From the NCBI GenBank assembly GCA_025738555.1, contig JAOVFP010000003.1, positions 744,001-808,000 on the forward strand: a stretch of 64,000 nt of DNA, read 5' to 3'. The notes under the pieces were generated by a model, which saw only the letters and a program-made list of their open reading frames with translations, was not told the origin of the DNA and made no database searches. A program made the translations under genes and the position numbers. Positions 1-12,648 of the stretch are shown here, in pieces (within the stretch, counting starts at the first letter, position 1; each line of letters starts with the position of its first letter). The stretch comes from Cyathus striatus. Taxonomy: Eukaryota > Basidiomycota > Agaricomycetes > Agaricales > Nidulariaceae.

Positions 1-1
1 T

Positions 2-2490
2 CTCTATGAAAAGTATGTCCTCTCACGCGGAGGTGCACATTCGCACGCTGGACCTAGTTCAACAACCGTCGTAAGCAAGCACAATGTCGCCCATCGCGGT
101 CGAGTAGCTCGGGACTGGTCCCTTTATGACATACCAGTTAAGGTAAGTGAGTTGTCACCAGATCTGACGAGTATCTGGCTCACATTTTGTAGAATGGATC
201 GGAGGAACGGATTGTATACCAGCTCAATTTACATGCTGGCCCCAAGCACATTCGAAGTGCCTTTGCATTGTCCGTTATCCCGGGGCACGTTTACGCAGAG
301 GCTCTTAATCTTGAAGACCTGAAGAAATTTACCAAAATCTTTGGTGACGTCGACCAGTTCCGTATTCGTCCTGCACCAAATATTATGTGGGATTCTTACT
401 TTGGAAACGTTGGCGCGAGCTATACACCCTACAAGCATACTTGGGTACGACTCAAAGGAAAATTTCGATATGATCTGGCGTTTATTATAAACGTCTGCGA
501 TCGCACATTTCGGATTGACGTCGTTCAGTTGCCTCGAGTAGAATACACGGATTCATCGAAACGAAAGCAGTCGTCGTCGAGCTCGAAACCAGCCTGCGAG
601 CTATTCAACCCTGAACTTGCAAGGCAAGCATGCCCGGAAAAGTTCAAAGTTGAATATGAAGACGCCAATAATAAAATTATTAAAAGATATATATTTCGAG
701 GATCATTTTATACTGCCGATGGTTTCTTACTACGTCGGAAAGTCGATTCTGACGAGCACTATCAAGTCGAAGGGACACCGACAATGGAAGAACTGAGATC
801 CTTTGATCGCTGTAGCCAAGTTCCTAAGGAGGTTTTGGAACAGACAAGACGTGCGGTATTATCGGCAAATATACGTATACGCGATCAGGTAAAGGTTGTC
901 CTCCAAGGAATAGTTTCTCTGGCCTTCGTGGAAGATATCACAGAAGAAAACACGACGATTAGGCTCTTCCATTCACCGGATGTTCTCTTCGAATATCCAT
1001 TAAATTTACTTGAGAAGTGCTTCAAGATTGGCGACGGAGTTAGGGTAAAGTCGGGCGAACACAAAGGAGTTGTCGGTATGGTCACAAATGTGGAGGCGTG
1101 TGGGCATGTAGGCGAGGAAAATATTACAATTGTCGCCTTTCTGTTAAAGAAGGTAACTTTAAACCCATTTATTCCAGAGTATTTTTATTCTAACCGACTA
1201 AGCAGGGAAAACATGTACCAGTTCGCTCCTCAGATTTGGACTTCTGTAGCGAAGTTCATAGAAATAGTACGTTTAGGTGGGAAGATAGTAATGACACAAG
1301 CACCCCAGATGCATCTGGGAGTCGGACTATTGAGGATAGGCTCATGCGTAATGATCCATATCGGTCGCTTTATGGGCTATATGGCGTGGTTACTTCCGGT
1401 CCTCAAAAGGGGGACATTGGGATACTAAAGTGTGTTAACGCCAATGGTCGCGCCGAGCTTGAAGTTGAAGCCCGCCTGATAAGTACGAGCAAACTTGAGG
1501 AGGTTTCAATAATGGATTTATATATTCCTGGGTATTTACGTATCTCAATATGTATTCCAATCTATAAAACTAATAAATTATTACAGATATAACATTTCAA
1601 ATATACTGCCATTTGACCTCGAAGGAGCTACAGATCATCCTTCACGGAATGTCTGTCTGACACCTGCTTGGGAAAATGATTCTGGATCGGGTCCCAAACA
1701 CCAGCTTGGGATCCTAACTCAAGAACCCCGCAAGTAAGTACTTATAATTACATTTGCAAAGGATTAATTCTTGATCATATTCGGCTTAGATTTCCAATGT
1801 TGTATCCGCCGAAGAGCTTGCCTACCCCCATCGAAGTTAGTTACTCATTTTGATGTTGTCGCACGTCACTAATAGCAGTTTATAGTTCCAGAAAACATAG
1901 CTTCAACGTCTGCTTTGCAAGCATCTGCTCCTCTTCCAGACTCGATGAGAACAGCTGTTATTGGTGAAGGGTCATCTGCTCATGACGCTTCAACAGATGC
2001 ATTCAATAGTGTGTATCATTCTTACAGTTCTGGATTATTGACCGATATTAATATCTTCGTAGGCCACTGGATAAATCAACTTCTCGAAGCGGACAGCTCA
2101 TTTTTGGATTGTAGATATCTTCATGTGGTTATCTCAGGATCTCTACCAACTGCTGCTAGTTCTGGGTTCGAAAGGGGCAGATATGAAAAATGCAGCGGTA
2201 CCTATCTGGGATTGATGAGAAGTAATAGATCTATCCGGGTGGAAATAACAGGCGGACAAGAACTTGAAGTCCCAGCTGAGTATGTGCACCCGGAAGCCCC
2301 TAGCAGGAAGGGTGAACGTGTAATGATCGTAAACCGTCGTAACCACCAGCTGTACAGGGAAGTATTCATGGTACTTGGCCTGACGGAACAGGGAATTGAA
2401 GTCTGTCCTGTAAAAGGACAGAACAGAGCAAAGAAGATGCGTGTTGTACCGGCTCAGGATCTCGGAGTATTTGTGGAAAAACTTTTTTAA
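2..2490 (+). CDS. Spt5-like transcription elongation protein (NGN/KOW), 5' partial
   Basis: Multi-exon gene entering from the left edge. Exons read as 2-142, 193-1152, 1206-1531, 1587-1733, 1790-1835 and 1879-2490 (stop TAA 2488-2490). All five introns are GT-AG and 43-56 nt long, and the frame is kept across every junction. Exon 2 holds an NGN-like stretch (GHVYAEALNLEDLKKF, about 283-330). A KOW motif follows (KIGDGVRVKSGEHKGVVG, about 1024-1077). Further KOW-like segments lie at about 1380-1510 (YGVVTSGPQKGDIGIL) and near 2290-2450. Spt5 binds RNA polymerase with Spt4 as elongation factor DSIF. Basidiomycetes also carry divergent Spt5-like paralogues, and this copy lacks recognisable CTR repeats, so a paralogue is more likely than the essential SPT5. 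The start codon lies outside the window. Confidence 0.75.
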
Positions 2491-2586
2491 GGGCATACGT
2501 TTATGACACCTTGCACATTGCTCATGTATTATAATTTCTTGTTCGACTTCAACATAGTATTTTAAATTTGTACATAATATTACATT

Positions 2587-3619
2587 TCATTGGCGAACTT
2601 TATCTACTATATTTTTATTGGTGCAAAGAATTACTCGTAGGAATCCTTCTGGGTCCATGAGGTCGTCCAATTCATCAACAGTAAGCTTTCCTGAATTATA
2701 TTGATAATAAGGATGATATCTCTTAGGGTCTATGGGCTACAAATAGTCAGTAATTAATGGTGAGTTCATAAAATTTTCATACTAGAACTGTCATTGATGT
2801 TTGGAGCTGCTCTTCAATTATTGACAGGTGAAGAGTCCCTTCGTCATCGACGACGCAAGACATTTCGTGTATATGTCGCCAGTCCTTTGCAGATTTGTAC
2901 ACTCGAACAGCAACATCCTTATTTCGTGGCACCTTCACTGTGGTATGTCGAGGTTTCGTAGAATTTATTACGTTTCTAACCACATCCATAACTGTATCGG
3001 ATTCCATGTATGTTAATTGTGGAGACTCGATGTTCTGTGTTACTGCTTCCGGTGTGTCACGATCTATTAGCTCATAGGGGAGATGCTGATACTGAAAATT
3101 GGTGTGGCTTGGATGTTCGTGTACTCTTTAGAATATTCGGGATACTCAGTGAGATAGGCAGAAGGCAGAAGGGAAGTCTTAGGACATACCTCTTTTTTTT
3201 CTGTTTCGGCAACTCTTCATGTTCGCCTTCGGCCAATCGTTTTCTCGAATTAGAGGTATTTCCTCTGTAGTACAATATCAGCCTTCGAATTTTGACATTT
3301 GAAGAGAAGTCTTAATGACTAACCTTTTTCTTTTTCTTTTTGGAGGAGACTCTTCATGTTCGCCTTTCGCTGGTCGTTTCCTTGAGTTAGGAGCTGTTGA
3401 TAATGCTTGGGTTTGACCATTCTTATATGCAACAAGTGCAACTATGAAGTCGTTCTTAATTGGTACTCCCGGCTTCCTTCGACCAGTCGCTTGAACATTC
3501 ACATGATTGTCTTTACAAAGTTGCTGAAGAATGTGGTATGGGAAGGACCTGAGTGCGGATTCACGAACAACGGCTCTTTGAAGAACCTGTTCTGCTTCCT
3601 GGATCGACAAGTTAGACAT
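2587..3619 (-). CDS. Small multi-exon protein with SAP-like N-terminus and duplicated basic exon
   Basis: Unrecognised gene, convergent with the Spt5-like gene (97 bp between stops). Exons on the minus strand: 3619-3324 (ATG at 3617-3619), 3264-3190, about 3070-2783, and 2736-2587 (TGA). Donors are gttagt, gtatgt and gtatga. The acceptor of exon 3 is uncertain: the best AG (3072-3071) gives a phase that does not match the gtatgt donor, so a small exon or a different splice site may be missing. Exon 1 has a helix-rich SAP-like stretch (YHILQQLCKDNHVNVQ) and ends in SNSRKRPAKGEHEESPPKRK. The 75-nt exon 2 repeats that tail (SNSRKRLAEGEHEELPKQK), so it is a tandem exon duplication of putative nuclear localisation sequence. 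The rest has no family I recognise. A nuclear protein is inferred from the basic motifs only. Confidence 0.6.
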
Positions 3620-4289
3620 TGTGATTTAACGACTCCAGAATGAACCATGACTATAAGTATTCAATGCTGGATATGATGCCGGGCACTTGCCGAGCAAAGC
3701 TTGCCATCCTCTTTTATAGCGCACAAGTATATTCTTATTGTTTCTTATTGTATTCTCAATCACTGTTACTACAAAGAGCTTATAATAGGAAACATTCACT
3801 GTCTTATATCGAACCTCCGGTTCTATAATAAAGGTTGAAAAAGCCTTATCAACCCAAGGTGTGGGGCTAACATCTCGGCTCCATCCCTAGGCAGGAACTG
3901 AGTGGGGACAGAGCGGGGAGTTGAGTGGGCCATGAGTGGGTGTGAGTGGCTTGTGAGTGGCCCCGTGAGCGGGACAATCAATATGATACGTTACCATATT
4001 TACAATCTGCATGTACATAGGGTAGGAGAACATATTGTTTATTACATTTAGAATTGGTGAGTGGATCTGATAAACAAACCAATCCAGACTCTGTTACCAG
4101 GACAAATTTTGAATGTGCGATAAGATAGGGACGCTGAACATAGCCAGAATCCATGTTTAGATAGGATCAGTGAACAAATGTGCATTCCAATTCAGGATTT
4201 GTGTGAGAATCTGTGTTAGCAACCAATTTTTCACACAGATTCTACCTTTGTTCTATTGTTATTTTCTCAATATGGAAATGCGATATGGG
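3620..4289. other. Gene-free stretch
   Basis: I see no convincing ORF or RNA gene here. Around 3890-3980 there is a short degenerate run of GAGTGGG/GTGAGTGG words. The remainder is AT-rich unique-looking sequence. Confidence 0.5.
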
Positions 4290-4427
4290 TTTAGAACCAA
4301 TCCATCATTGTTTTCTAAATATGAACATGAATCTGTTCAAGGAGCCGATTTTGGTACACATTCTAATTGTTAAACAAATCTGTTTGTACCATATTTACCC
4401 CGCCCCGATTCAGTCCTGTCTGAGGTG
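4290..4427. mobile_element. Right end of a CACCTCAGACA-type MITE (truncated)
   Basis: The segment ends in CTGTCTGAGGTG at 4427. It shares ATTCTAATTGTTAA and TTGTACCATATTTAC with the right end of the complete 395-bp element at 43607-44001, in the same order. No matching left terminus (CACCTCAGACA) was found upstream, so this is a partial copy. Confidence 0.55.
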
Positions 4428-4567
4428 TGTAGGGGTGAAATATCAAAATTCCACATGGAATTGCAAAGTGAAGTTCACAAGGAATACACATGTACTAGTT
4501 ACACTTGTACACTACACATTGTAGTTACTTATAATACACTTACTCACCACTACCACAACAAAAATAA

Positions 4568-5548
4568 ATGTTTTAGCATAATGACACAAAGGATTGTCAC
4601 AATGTCACACTTGTAGTTATGACACTTTTCCCACAGTCATCACATTGTCACACTTGTCTCACCATATCACAGTTGTCACACACTGTGACAACTGCAACAT
4701 GGTGGGATGACTGTGACATGACAGGACATGTGTGACACTGTGCATTACATGTGACAAATGTGTATTGAGTGTAACACAATGTATCAAGTGTGATACCATG
4801 CATCAAGCATGATACCATGTGTCAAGTGTGATATGATGCATCAAGTGTGGCACTGTGTGTCAAGTGTGATACAGTGCATCAAGTGTGACACCGTGCGTCA
4901 AGTGTGACACCATGCGTCAAGTGTGACACAATGCATCAAGTGTGACACCGTGTGTCAAGTGTGACACCGTGCGTCAAGTGTGACACCATGCATCAAGTGT
5001 GACACCATGCATCAAGTGTGACACCGGTGCATCAAGCGTGACACCGTGCGTCACATGTGACACCATGCATCAAGTGTGACACTGTGCATTAAGCATGACA
5101 CTGTGCATCAAGCGTGACACTGTGCACCAAGTGTGATACCATGCATCAAGTGTAACATGGTGGGATGACTGTAACATGAGGGACAAGTGTGATAACATGT
5201 GACACTGATACAATGGGACAAGTGTGACAACTGCAATAACTTCAAGAATGGCAGGAAATGATATACATGGAGGGTGGGAACAGAGGGGAATGACACATAT
5301 GAAGGGTGGGAATTGCAAGAAACAATATAAAAGTACACATGAAGTACATCTTAAGTACACCTTTCAACTGTTATTTCCATCAAGTTATAAGAAAGGTGGA
5401 ATCCATGTGTACTCCACATGGTTCCATGTGAATTACACATGAAAAATGTGTACTTTTTTCCAGATATGTGGATTCCATGTGGACTTCACATGGAAATGTG
5501 TACTACACGTGGAGTACACGTGTATAGGTGGGTGTGCGGAAAGTACTG
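4568..5548. repeat. 19-bp satellite array with 400-bp unique tail (copy 1 of a dispersed block)
   Basis: From about 4790 to 5140 the sequence is a tandem array with period 19, consensus GCATCAAGTGTGACACCAT. A non-tandem tail to 5548 follows (…GTGCGGAAAGTACTG), rich in short inverted words such as TCCACATGGA and TACACGTGTA. The part from about 4950 to 5548 recurs almost base for base at 49089-49714, differing mainly by whole 19-bp units. ORFs in this block are by-products of the repeat. Confidence 0.85.
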
Positions 5549-6101
5549 CCTTATTGTTATAGTTGATAAATTAACTTCTTACATTAAGTTGATATAATCA
5601 TCTTTATTCGGCTCTCTCACATGACAACAGGGCTGAGGGAAAAGAGGTAGCAAGAAGTGTGATTGGATGTGATCTTGTAATGCGGAAGAGCAGACAATTA
5701 GGTAACAGAGTACTATGTAAAGACAACCAGTGTCTTGAAATTGGATGTGTGCTTTATCATCAGTCATTAAATCAGTACAGTCAACAATTAACATATTATG
5801 CTGATCACGCTCACGTTCAAGTGACCTTAGGAGATACATGTGAGTGTGGAAATAGTTATATAATATATATACCCTAACTCAAAGAGTCAGTAAACATGTG
5901 TGGTGTGCATATAAAATATTAATATTTATGCTCACTAGGCTCAAATTATAGAAATAAGCTTGAGCGTGAATAGGAATACTCATCATGCTCACGCTCAAGT
6001 TAAAGGACATCAAGCATGAGTTATTGATTCAAGCTCACTTACATATTATCCACACTCAGATCGAATTCCCACATGCAGACCCTGAGTGATGATCGATGAG
6101 C
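5549..6101. repeat. Degenerate GAGCGTGA/TCACGCTCA repeat segment
   Basis: No gene is visible. Between about 5800 and 6060 there are scattered GAGCGTGA and CACGCTCA words, and phrases (AATAGGAATACTCATCATGC, AAGTTAAAGGACAT) that recur inside the element at 24902-26019. It is probably a truncated older copy of that element family. Confidence 0.5.
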
Positions 6102-6110
6102 ACTGAGTAC

Positions 6111-7733
6111 GGGCACGTAGATTTTACCGAGCACGCACAAAAGTGAGCGTGAACTATTATGAGCATGATTGTGATGGATATATCTATTCACGCTCACACT
6201 TATCATTATATAATGGATATGTGGTCAAGTACTATGTATCACACTCATTAGTAGAGTATGAGCATGAATGTACATATAGTATAATATATTTATCCTCACA
6301 TGATCTATCGCATTCTGTTCATTAGTACACAAGTCGACGGCCTATTTGATATACTCTTAGACACATGCTGTAGTACACCAAGCAATTAATATAAGTGAAG
6401 GTTTGATTTATGATAGCCCTTTTTAACTTTATTGACACTCACATATAGAATATCTGTGTTCGGCATTTCCGGCTCACTGCAAAACTTGTTTAAATTGAGA
6501 GTATACATAAATATGCATGAGCGAGAACAGACCTATCGCACTCATGCTCAAACTCAAGTAAATTGAGCGTGAGCATGAATATAACACATGCGCGCAAGTT
6601 ATACTATGCAAGCAGCAGCAAATATGCATGAGCGTGATAGATACTCCTATCACGCTCATGCTCAAACTCAAGTAAATCGGGTGTGAGTGTGAATATAACA
6701 CTCACGCACAATTTATGGGAGATATGCGTGAGTGTGAAAATAAATACCTATCACGCTCATGCTCAAATTCACGCTCATTCTATAGTAAATATATGTGAGC
6801 GTGAATGTATATTCTAATCTTTATTCACAGCTCATGTGTACTTAGTACGGTGTTATAATTTGAGCGTGAGCGTGATGGATATTACCTATCACGCTCATGC
6901 TCAAATTACAAGGACACACTAAGTACACATGAGCGTGAATACTGATTAGAATATACATTCACGCTCACACACATTTACTATAGAGTGAGCTTGAATTTGA
7001 GCATGAGCATGATAGGTATTACCTATCACGCTCACACTTAAATCAATATATATATTCACGCTCACATATATTTACTCATTTGAGCATGAGCATGATAGGT
7101 ATTACCTATCACGCTCACGCTTAAATCAATATATATATTCACACTCACATATATTTACTATAGAGTGAGCCTCACACTCAAATTAGTTTATATATTCACG
7201 CTCACATATATTTACTATAGAGTGAGCATGAATTTGAGTGTGAGCGTGATAGGTATTACCCATCACGCTCACGCTCAAATTATAACACCGTACTAAGTAC
7301 ACATGAGCTGTGAATAAAGATTAGAATATACATTCACGCTCACATATATTTACTATAGAATGAGCATGAATTTGAGCGTGAGATATTCACGCTCACATAT
7401 ATTTACTGTAGAGTGAGCGTGGATGTATAATACATATTATTCATGTTCATGCTCAATCTAATTGAGTTTGAGTGTGAGCGTCCATTCACACTCATGGACA
7501 CTCATACCAACTATTAATGTGAGAGTGGATAATTATATTTACACCTTTTTAAGACAATACAATACAGGAATATGTCAACTTATTAAGAAATTATCTTCAT
7601 GCTCATTTAGGATTTCTTCACGCTCAAGTGTAGGAAATTCACGCTCACATATAAGATCTTCACGCACAGGGTCGATATTCCACGCTCAACTCACGCACAT
7701 GTGTGTGCGAGCTCGGAATCATCTCCCTGCCCC
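6111..7733. mobile_element. Satellite-bodied TIR element, family A, copy 1 (MULE-like, non-autonomous)
   Basis: Flanked by a perfect 9-bp direct repeat ACTGAGTAC at 6102-6110 and 7734-7742. The left end reads GGGCACGTAGATTTTACCGA. The reverse complement of the right end reads GGGGCAGGGAGATGATTCCG. Both continue into CGCACA… and GTGAGCGTGA/GTTGAGCGTG words. The 1.6-kb body is made almost entirely of GAGYGTGA and its complement, arranged as long quasi-palindromes, for example around 7077-7127 and 7237-7275 with centre GGTATTACC. No ORF encodes a transposase. A 9-bp duplication with long TIRs fits Mutator-like elements, but the superfamily is inferred. The element at 24902-26019 shares its termini. 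Confidence 0.75.
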
Positions 7734-7742
7734 ACTGAGTAC

Positions 7743-8387
7743 TGAGTACTCATTAAACTCCTCAGTGTTCTGAGGCATGATGTTCTCATGCTTATAATTT
7801 ACATTTCCACACTCTAATATTAGTGCTGCAGCTGCAGCGTGTCCATCATCTAATGAATGAAAGTAAATGACATTTAATTGAATAGAGATAGTATTTATGT
7901 ATAGTATTCTAGATAATGACGCTGAAAGCACATGGTACTAATTGAATGATGATGCTGACTTAACACTGGCTAATTTTGGGCTAATTCTAAGTGCTTCGAG
8001 ACACTGATTGTCCTCTATTACTTAATTTTCTGCTTCTCTCCTTATTTACTATTCACCAAGCTACAACTCTGGCACACTGTAACCTTGCCAACTCTCTTTC
8101 TTTATTTATACTACTTATTCGTGATTTACTAGTGGTTTCAGAGCATAGTACATAATACTAATAGCACAACAGCACTATCCCCACACATATTAGTATATAT
8201 ATTTAAATACCTTAGTTACAAGCACCTATTTTTGAATATGCAAGCTCAGTGTGCATGTATACAATACTTTAACGTGTTGCTATATTTATTTAACTGTAAT
8301 AGCTCCTTAATCGTAAAAATATGAGTTATATAATTGAAACCACAACATATGCACACTCAACTTGTGAGTTGACTGAATACAAATGTA
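7743..8387. other. Gene-free AT-rich stretch
   Basis: No supported gene. It lies between the target duplications of the two satellite-bodied elements and appears to be host or older repeat sequence. Confidence 0.5.
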
Positions 8388-8395
8388 GCATTAAT

Positions 8396-10266
8396 GAGCT
8401 CTTTACACTTATCCGGGTGTTCTGTACGGATCCGCGCAGAATCCGTGCGGAATCCATACGGAATTTTTGGAGTCTGTGCGGAATCTGCACAGATTTGGCA
8501 GAGGTTTTTTTGATTCTGTGCGGAATCTGCACAGAATCGAAAATTCCATGCGGATTACGCAGAATTCCGCATTACAGACCTGAAAAATTCTGTACAGATT
8601 CTGTACAGAATCTTATTATACTTATTTTCTTTTGGAAAATTAGAATAGAAAATTGTGTGACACTAAGCATTAAGTGTGACACTGTGCATGAAGCGTGACA
8701 CTATGCATTGAGTGTGACACTAAGCATTAAGTGTGACACTATGCATTGAGTGTGACACTATGCATTGAGTGTGATGGTAAGCATTGAGCGTGACGCTAAG
8801 CATTAAGTGTGACACTATGCATTGAGTGTGACACTAAACATTAAGTGCGACACTATGCATTAAGCATGACACTAAGCATTGAGTGTGACACTATGTGTTG
8901 AGTGTGACACTAAGCATTGAGCGTGACACTAAGCATTAAGTGTGACGCTAAGCATTAAGTGTGACACTATGCATTGAGTGTGACACTAAGCATTGAGTGT
9001 GACACTAAGCATTAAGCGTGATACTATGCATTAAGCGTGACACTAAGCATTAAGCGTGATACTATGCATTAAGCGTGACACTAAGCATTAAGCGTGACAC
9101 TATGCATTAAGCGTGACACTAAGCATTGAGTGTGACACTATGCATTAAGCATGACACTAAGCATTGAGTGTGACACTATGCATTAAGCGTGACACTAAGC
9201 ATTGAGTGTGACACTAAGCATTAAGTGTGACGCTAAGCATTAAGTGTGACACTATGCATTGAGTGTGATGCTAAGCATTAAGTGTGACTCTAAGCATTAA
9301 GCGTGACACCACTAAACATTAAGTGTGACACTAAGCATTAAGCATGACACTAAGCATTAAGTGTGACACTAAGCATTAAGTGTGACACTAAGCATTAAGT
9401 GTGACACTAAGCATTGAGTGTGACTCTAAGCATTAAGCATGACACTAAGCATTGAGTGTGATGCTAAGCATTGAGCGTGACACTAAGCATTCAGTGTGAT
9501 GGTAAGCATTGAGCATGACACTAAGCATTCAGTGTGACATTATGCATTAAGCATGACACTAAGCATTGAGTGTGATGCTAAGCATAAAGCGTGACACTAT
9601 GCATTCAGTGTGACACTAAGCATTGAGCGTGACACTAAGCATTAAGTGTGACACTGTGCATTAAGTGTGACACTATGCATTGAGCGTGACACTAAGCATT
9701 GAGTGTGACACTGTGCGTTAAGTGTGACACTAAGCATTGAGCATGACACTAAGCATTGAGTGTGACACTGTGCGTTAAGTGTGACACTAAGCATTGAGCA
9801 TGACACTAAGCATTGAGTGTGATGCTTAGCATTAAGTATGACACTATGCATTAAGTGTGACACTAAGCATTGAGTGTGATGCTAAGCATTAAGCGTGACA
9901 CTATGCATTAAGCGTGACACTAAGCATTGAGTGTGACACTAAGCATTGAGCGTGACACTATGCATTAAGCATGACACTAAGCATTGAGTGTTACACTAAG
10001 TATTGAGTGTGACAGTATACATTAACTGTGACACTATGCATTAAGTATAACACTAAGTGTTGAGTGTGATACTATACATTCCCATTCCATTGTTACATTA
10101 ATCCACACAGAATTATCACCTCAAACAATAAAAATAACTACTATTTAAATTCTGTATGTAACCCACACAGGTCTGTACGGATCTGTACGGATTCCGCACA
10201 GATTCGAAAATTCCGTACGGAATCCGCACGGATCCGTACAGGCCTCCAGGGGGAGTGTAAATTACT
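8396..10266. mobile_element. Satellite-bodied TIR element, family B, copy 1
   Basis: GCATTAATG flanks the element perfectly (8388-8396 and 10268-10276). If the termini are set to match the second copy, the duplication is AGCATTAAT/GGCATTAAT (8 of 9). The left end reads GAGCTCTTTACACTTATCCG and the right end, reverse-complemented, AGTAATTTACACTCCCCCTG. Both lead into TCTGTACGGATCCG-type subterminal repeats. The body (8650-10080) is a 19-bp satellite. A 2.1-kb inverted copy at 18734-20855 has the same ends and its own target duplication. No coding capacity is seen, so it is non-autonomous. The 8-9 bp duplication suggests a Mutator- or hAT-type transposase. Confidence 0.8.
8650..10080. repeat. 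19-bp satellite array (cargo of family B element)
   Basis: About 75 tandem copies of a 19-mer with consensus AAGCATTGAGTGTGACACT. Variants are CATTAAGCGTGA and TATGCATTAAG. Variation is mostly C/T and A/G at fixed positions. Reading frames through it give meaningless repeats of LSVTLNA type. Confidence 0.9.
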
Positions 10267-10276
10267 GGCATTAATG

Positions 10277-12424
10277 TAGTTCTTTGTACTACATGTTACC
10301 TTGAAATTGTGTATCGTAGTTTGACCATGTACATAATAATGCTTTAGTTATCGAGCTTTAAACTACGGTGCCATATGCTTCGTTAAGAGCATGTCTGCAG
10401 TTATTTAATAATAACATTAACCGCTGAAGCCGCAAGTACATTCAGGTTTAAGTGCTCAGTGCTCCACTTCGAGTGTACGCAGACACTTCAATGGTTAGCC
10501 CTTAGTTATACCTTAGCATAGATGATACCACTGCTCACACGCGCAGCCGCCTAAACATCCTTAACTATTTATAATCTCTCGCATTAATATAAACACATAA
10601 ATATACATTATTGTCCATCACTACCTTACTATCACATCAAACAAAACTACATCTAACGTCGACGTACACCCATGTGCTTTGTTACACTGGCAATTAATGT
10701 CATGTAACCTGCTCAGTTTTGACTGCTGACAATTATTGTTGGCTGTGATTGTAAAAGTTAGCAAGGACCCGAGTCCCGCTATAAGCAGGTTCTAAAGGGC
10801 TAGAGCAGGCTCATGACACTTATCTTGACGTCAATAATTGTCTGGTGACATCCATCGAAGATGAAGCAACAAAATAGAAAACTGCGACAACACAATTGTA
10901 GGTGGTGCCATGCTATTAATTAAATCAGCATCAATTCGAAGTTTTATTATCAGCTTCCTAAGCTCAGCGTCATGATCTAGTGACTCTTGAGTCTTTTGTA
11001 TATCTCACTATTCCCTATTCCATTTCCAACATGAAATACTAGACTTTATACAGATTCTTCAAATACTCTTTCAGTGTGTACATTCTGTAATGCCTTACAC
11101 TCGTACTTACATTAGGAAACATTGAGGAGACATATAAAATAAAATATTGTTTATCACACACACAAAGAACCAACACTGAGCGACTTTTCAGCACGCACCC
11201 CAGCGTGCACTAGATTTTCCGAGATCAAAAACAACACATTTTCACTAGGTTTTCCACCTTGGAAAACTTACTACCAAAATAGAAAATTTTCACATCACCA
11301 AATCGTTTCATTTCTGTCACATTTTGACACCTCGCTAAACAATAAGAATACCCGGATCCAAATTTAGTACACAATTTTATGTTTGGCACAGATTTTGACT
11401 ACATAAAAATTGAAACAAAAGGCTAAGTTTTCATTTCTGCTAAATACATAGATAATGTTACATGTGTGACTCATTTTACCAGGAACAATAAGCACTATTT
11501 TTCAGAAAGCTAAATGTTTCAGCAAAATGCAAACATGTTGCAGCTGGTTTTGCAACTATTTTGCTGACTGTAAAAAAGTCCCATGCCAGCAGTGTATGCT
11601 GGTAAGAGTTAGTTTAGTTACTACGACTGTGGCTTTCTCATTGAATTCCGCATAAAGGGGATCTCTCTGCCCAGCATTCACGAATATTGAGTAGTGAACA
11701 GTCGATTTCTGCAACTTCTTGAGTAACATCGCATTAATGCCATACTTGTCGCACGCAAGTACTAGGAAACCGTTCAAGCAAAGTCTCTTTGCAGATGTAT
11801 TCTGAACAATAGCCCCTACATAAGTACTTACTTTACATAAATTAATTCCTGCTCATCAATCTAATAAGCAAGCGAGCTTTGCTGGATACCCTTATTACTC
11901 CAGCACAGGACAACCTGTAGAGATCTAAACTTGGGATTTTTCATTTTTTTGTCGTCTTCAGTTGAATTTTGGCACGTCTGGTACGAGTATATGGGTCGAC
12001 GGTGTACCGCCAGCTCGCATGATTCAAATTTTATACTCGGTGTGAAAATGTACATGTACGAGTAACTGTTAAACTTTGCATTATTCCACTACCCACTAAC
12101 CGTCCCAAATGCTGAGTAGCCGATATCGATAGTGTAGTAGCAGGTGCTTTTCATTTTACTCGTGGTCATTTGTGAAACATTGTGTTACTAGTTGAGCCTG
12201 TATCTTCACCTGAACTCATCGCTTTGAGTGTACTTGGATAACTGAACCACGGCTGTCAGTATGTATTGCGGATGACAGCCCTAATTTTAAACACAATAAA
12301 GCAAATAGGCATTCTGGGAGAGGCTGTACAGATCTCCGCTGGACAGGGACTCAATATCTCTGTTAGGTGTGCGTAGAGGTTGCTAACAACGTGGTGACTA
12401 CGGACGACGTGCAACGACTAAAGT
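10277..12424. other. Gene-free stretch left of the LINE
   Basis: I see no supported gene or RNA. ORFs are short and have no recognisable motif. The stretch ends in the 13-bp LINE target duplication TTATCATTACATC (12425-12437). Confidence 0.45.
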
Positions 12425-12434
12425 TATCATTACA

Positions 12435-12437
<3 letters not shown>

Positions 12438-12470
<33 letters not shown>
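12438..12470 (-). other. LINE poly(A) tail
   Basis: Uninterrupted homopolymer of 33 T on the plus strand, directly abutting the 13-bp target duplication. It marks the 3' end of the minus-strand LINE. Confidence 0.9.
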
Positions 12471-12471
<1 letters not shown>

Positions 12472-12648
12472 TGGTACCTGTGCTTTAAACACAGGACACT
12501 TCTATTTAACCAAGTTAAATTTTCATGTCCGGTAATAAGGTGACCCGAGGGTCTGTAAGAAAGAGAGATCCTGAAAGTTGTTTACCACGCGCCGAAGAAA
12601 TGCATTACGCACACCTTGATGATTCCACAGGTAGTGTGGGGCTCCGAG

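Noticed and set aside
1153..1428. Uninterrupted continuation of the Spt5-like ORF to 1428
   Set aside because: The KOW-like coding signal switches frame. Splicing 1153-1205 joins both parts in phase, and the readthrough peptide has no family features.
8650..10080. CRISPR-like array
   Set aside because: The 19-bp units abut without unique spacers, and the setting is eukaryotic. It is a satellite.
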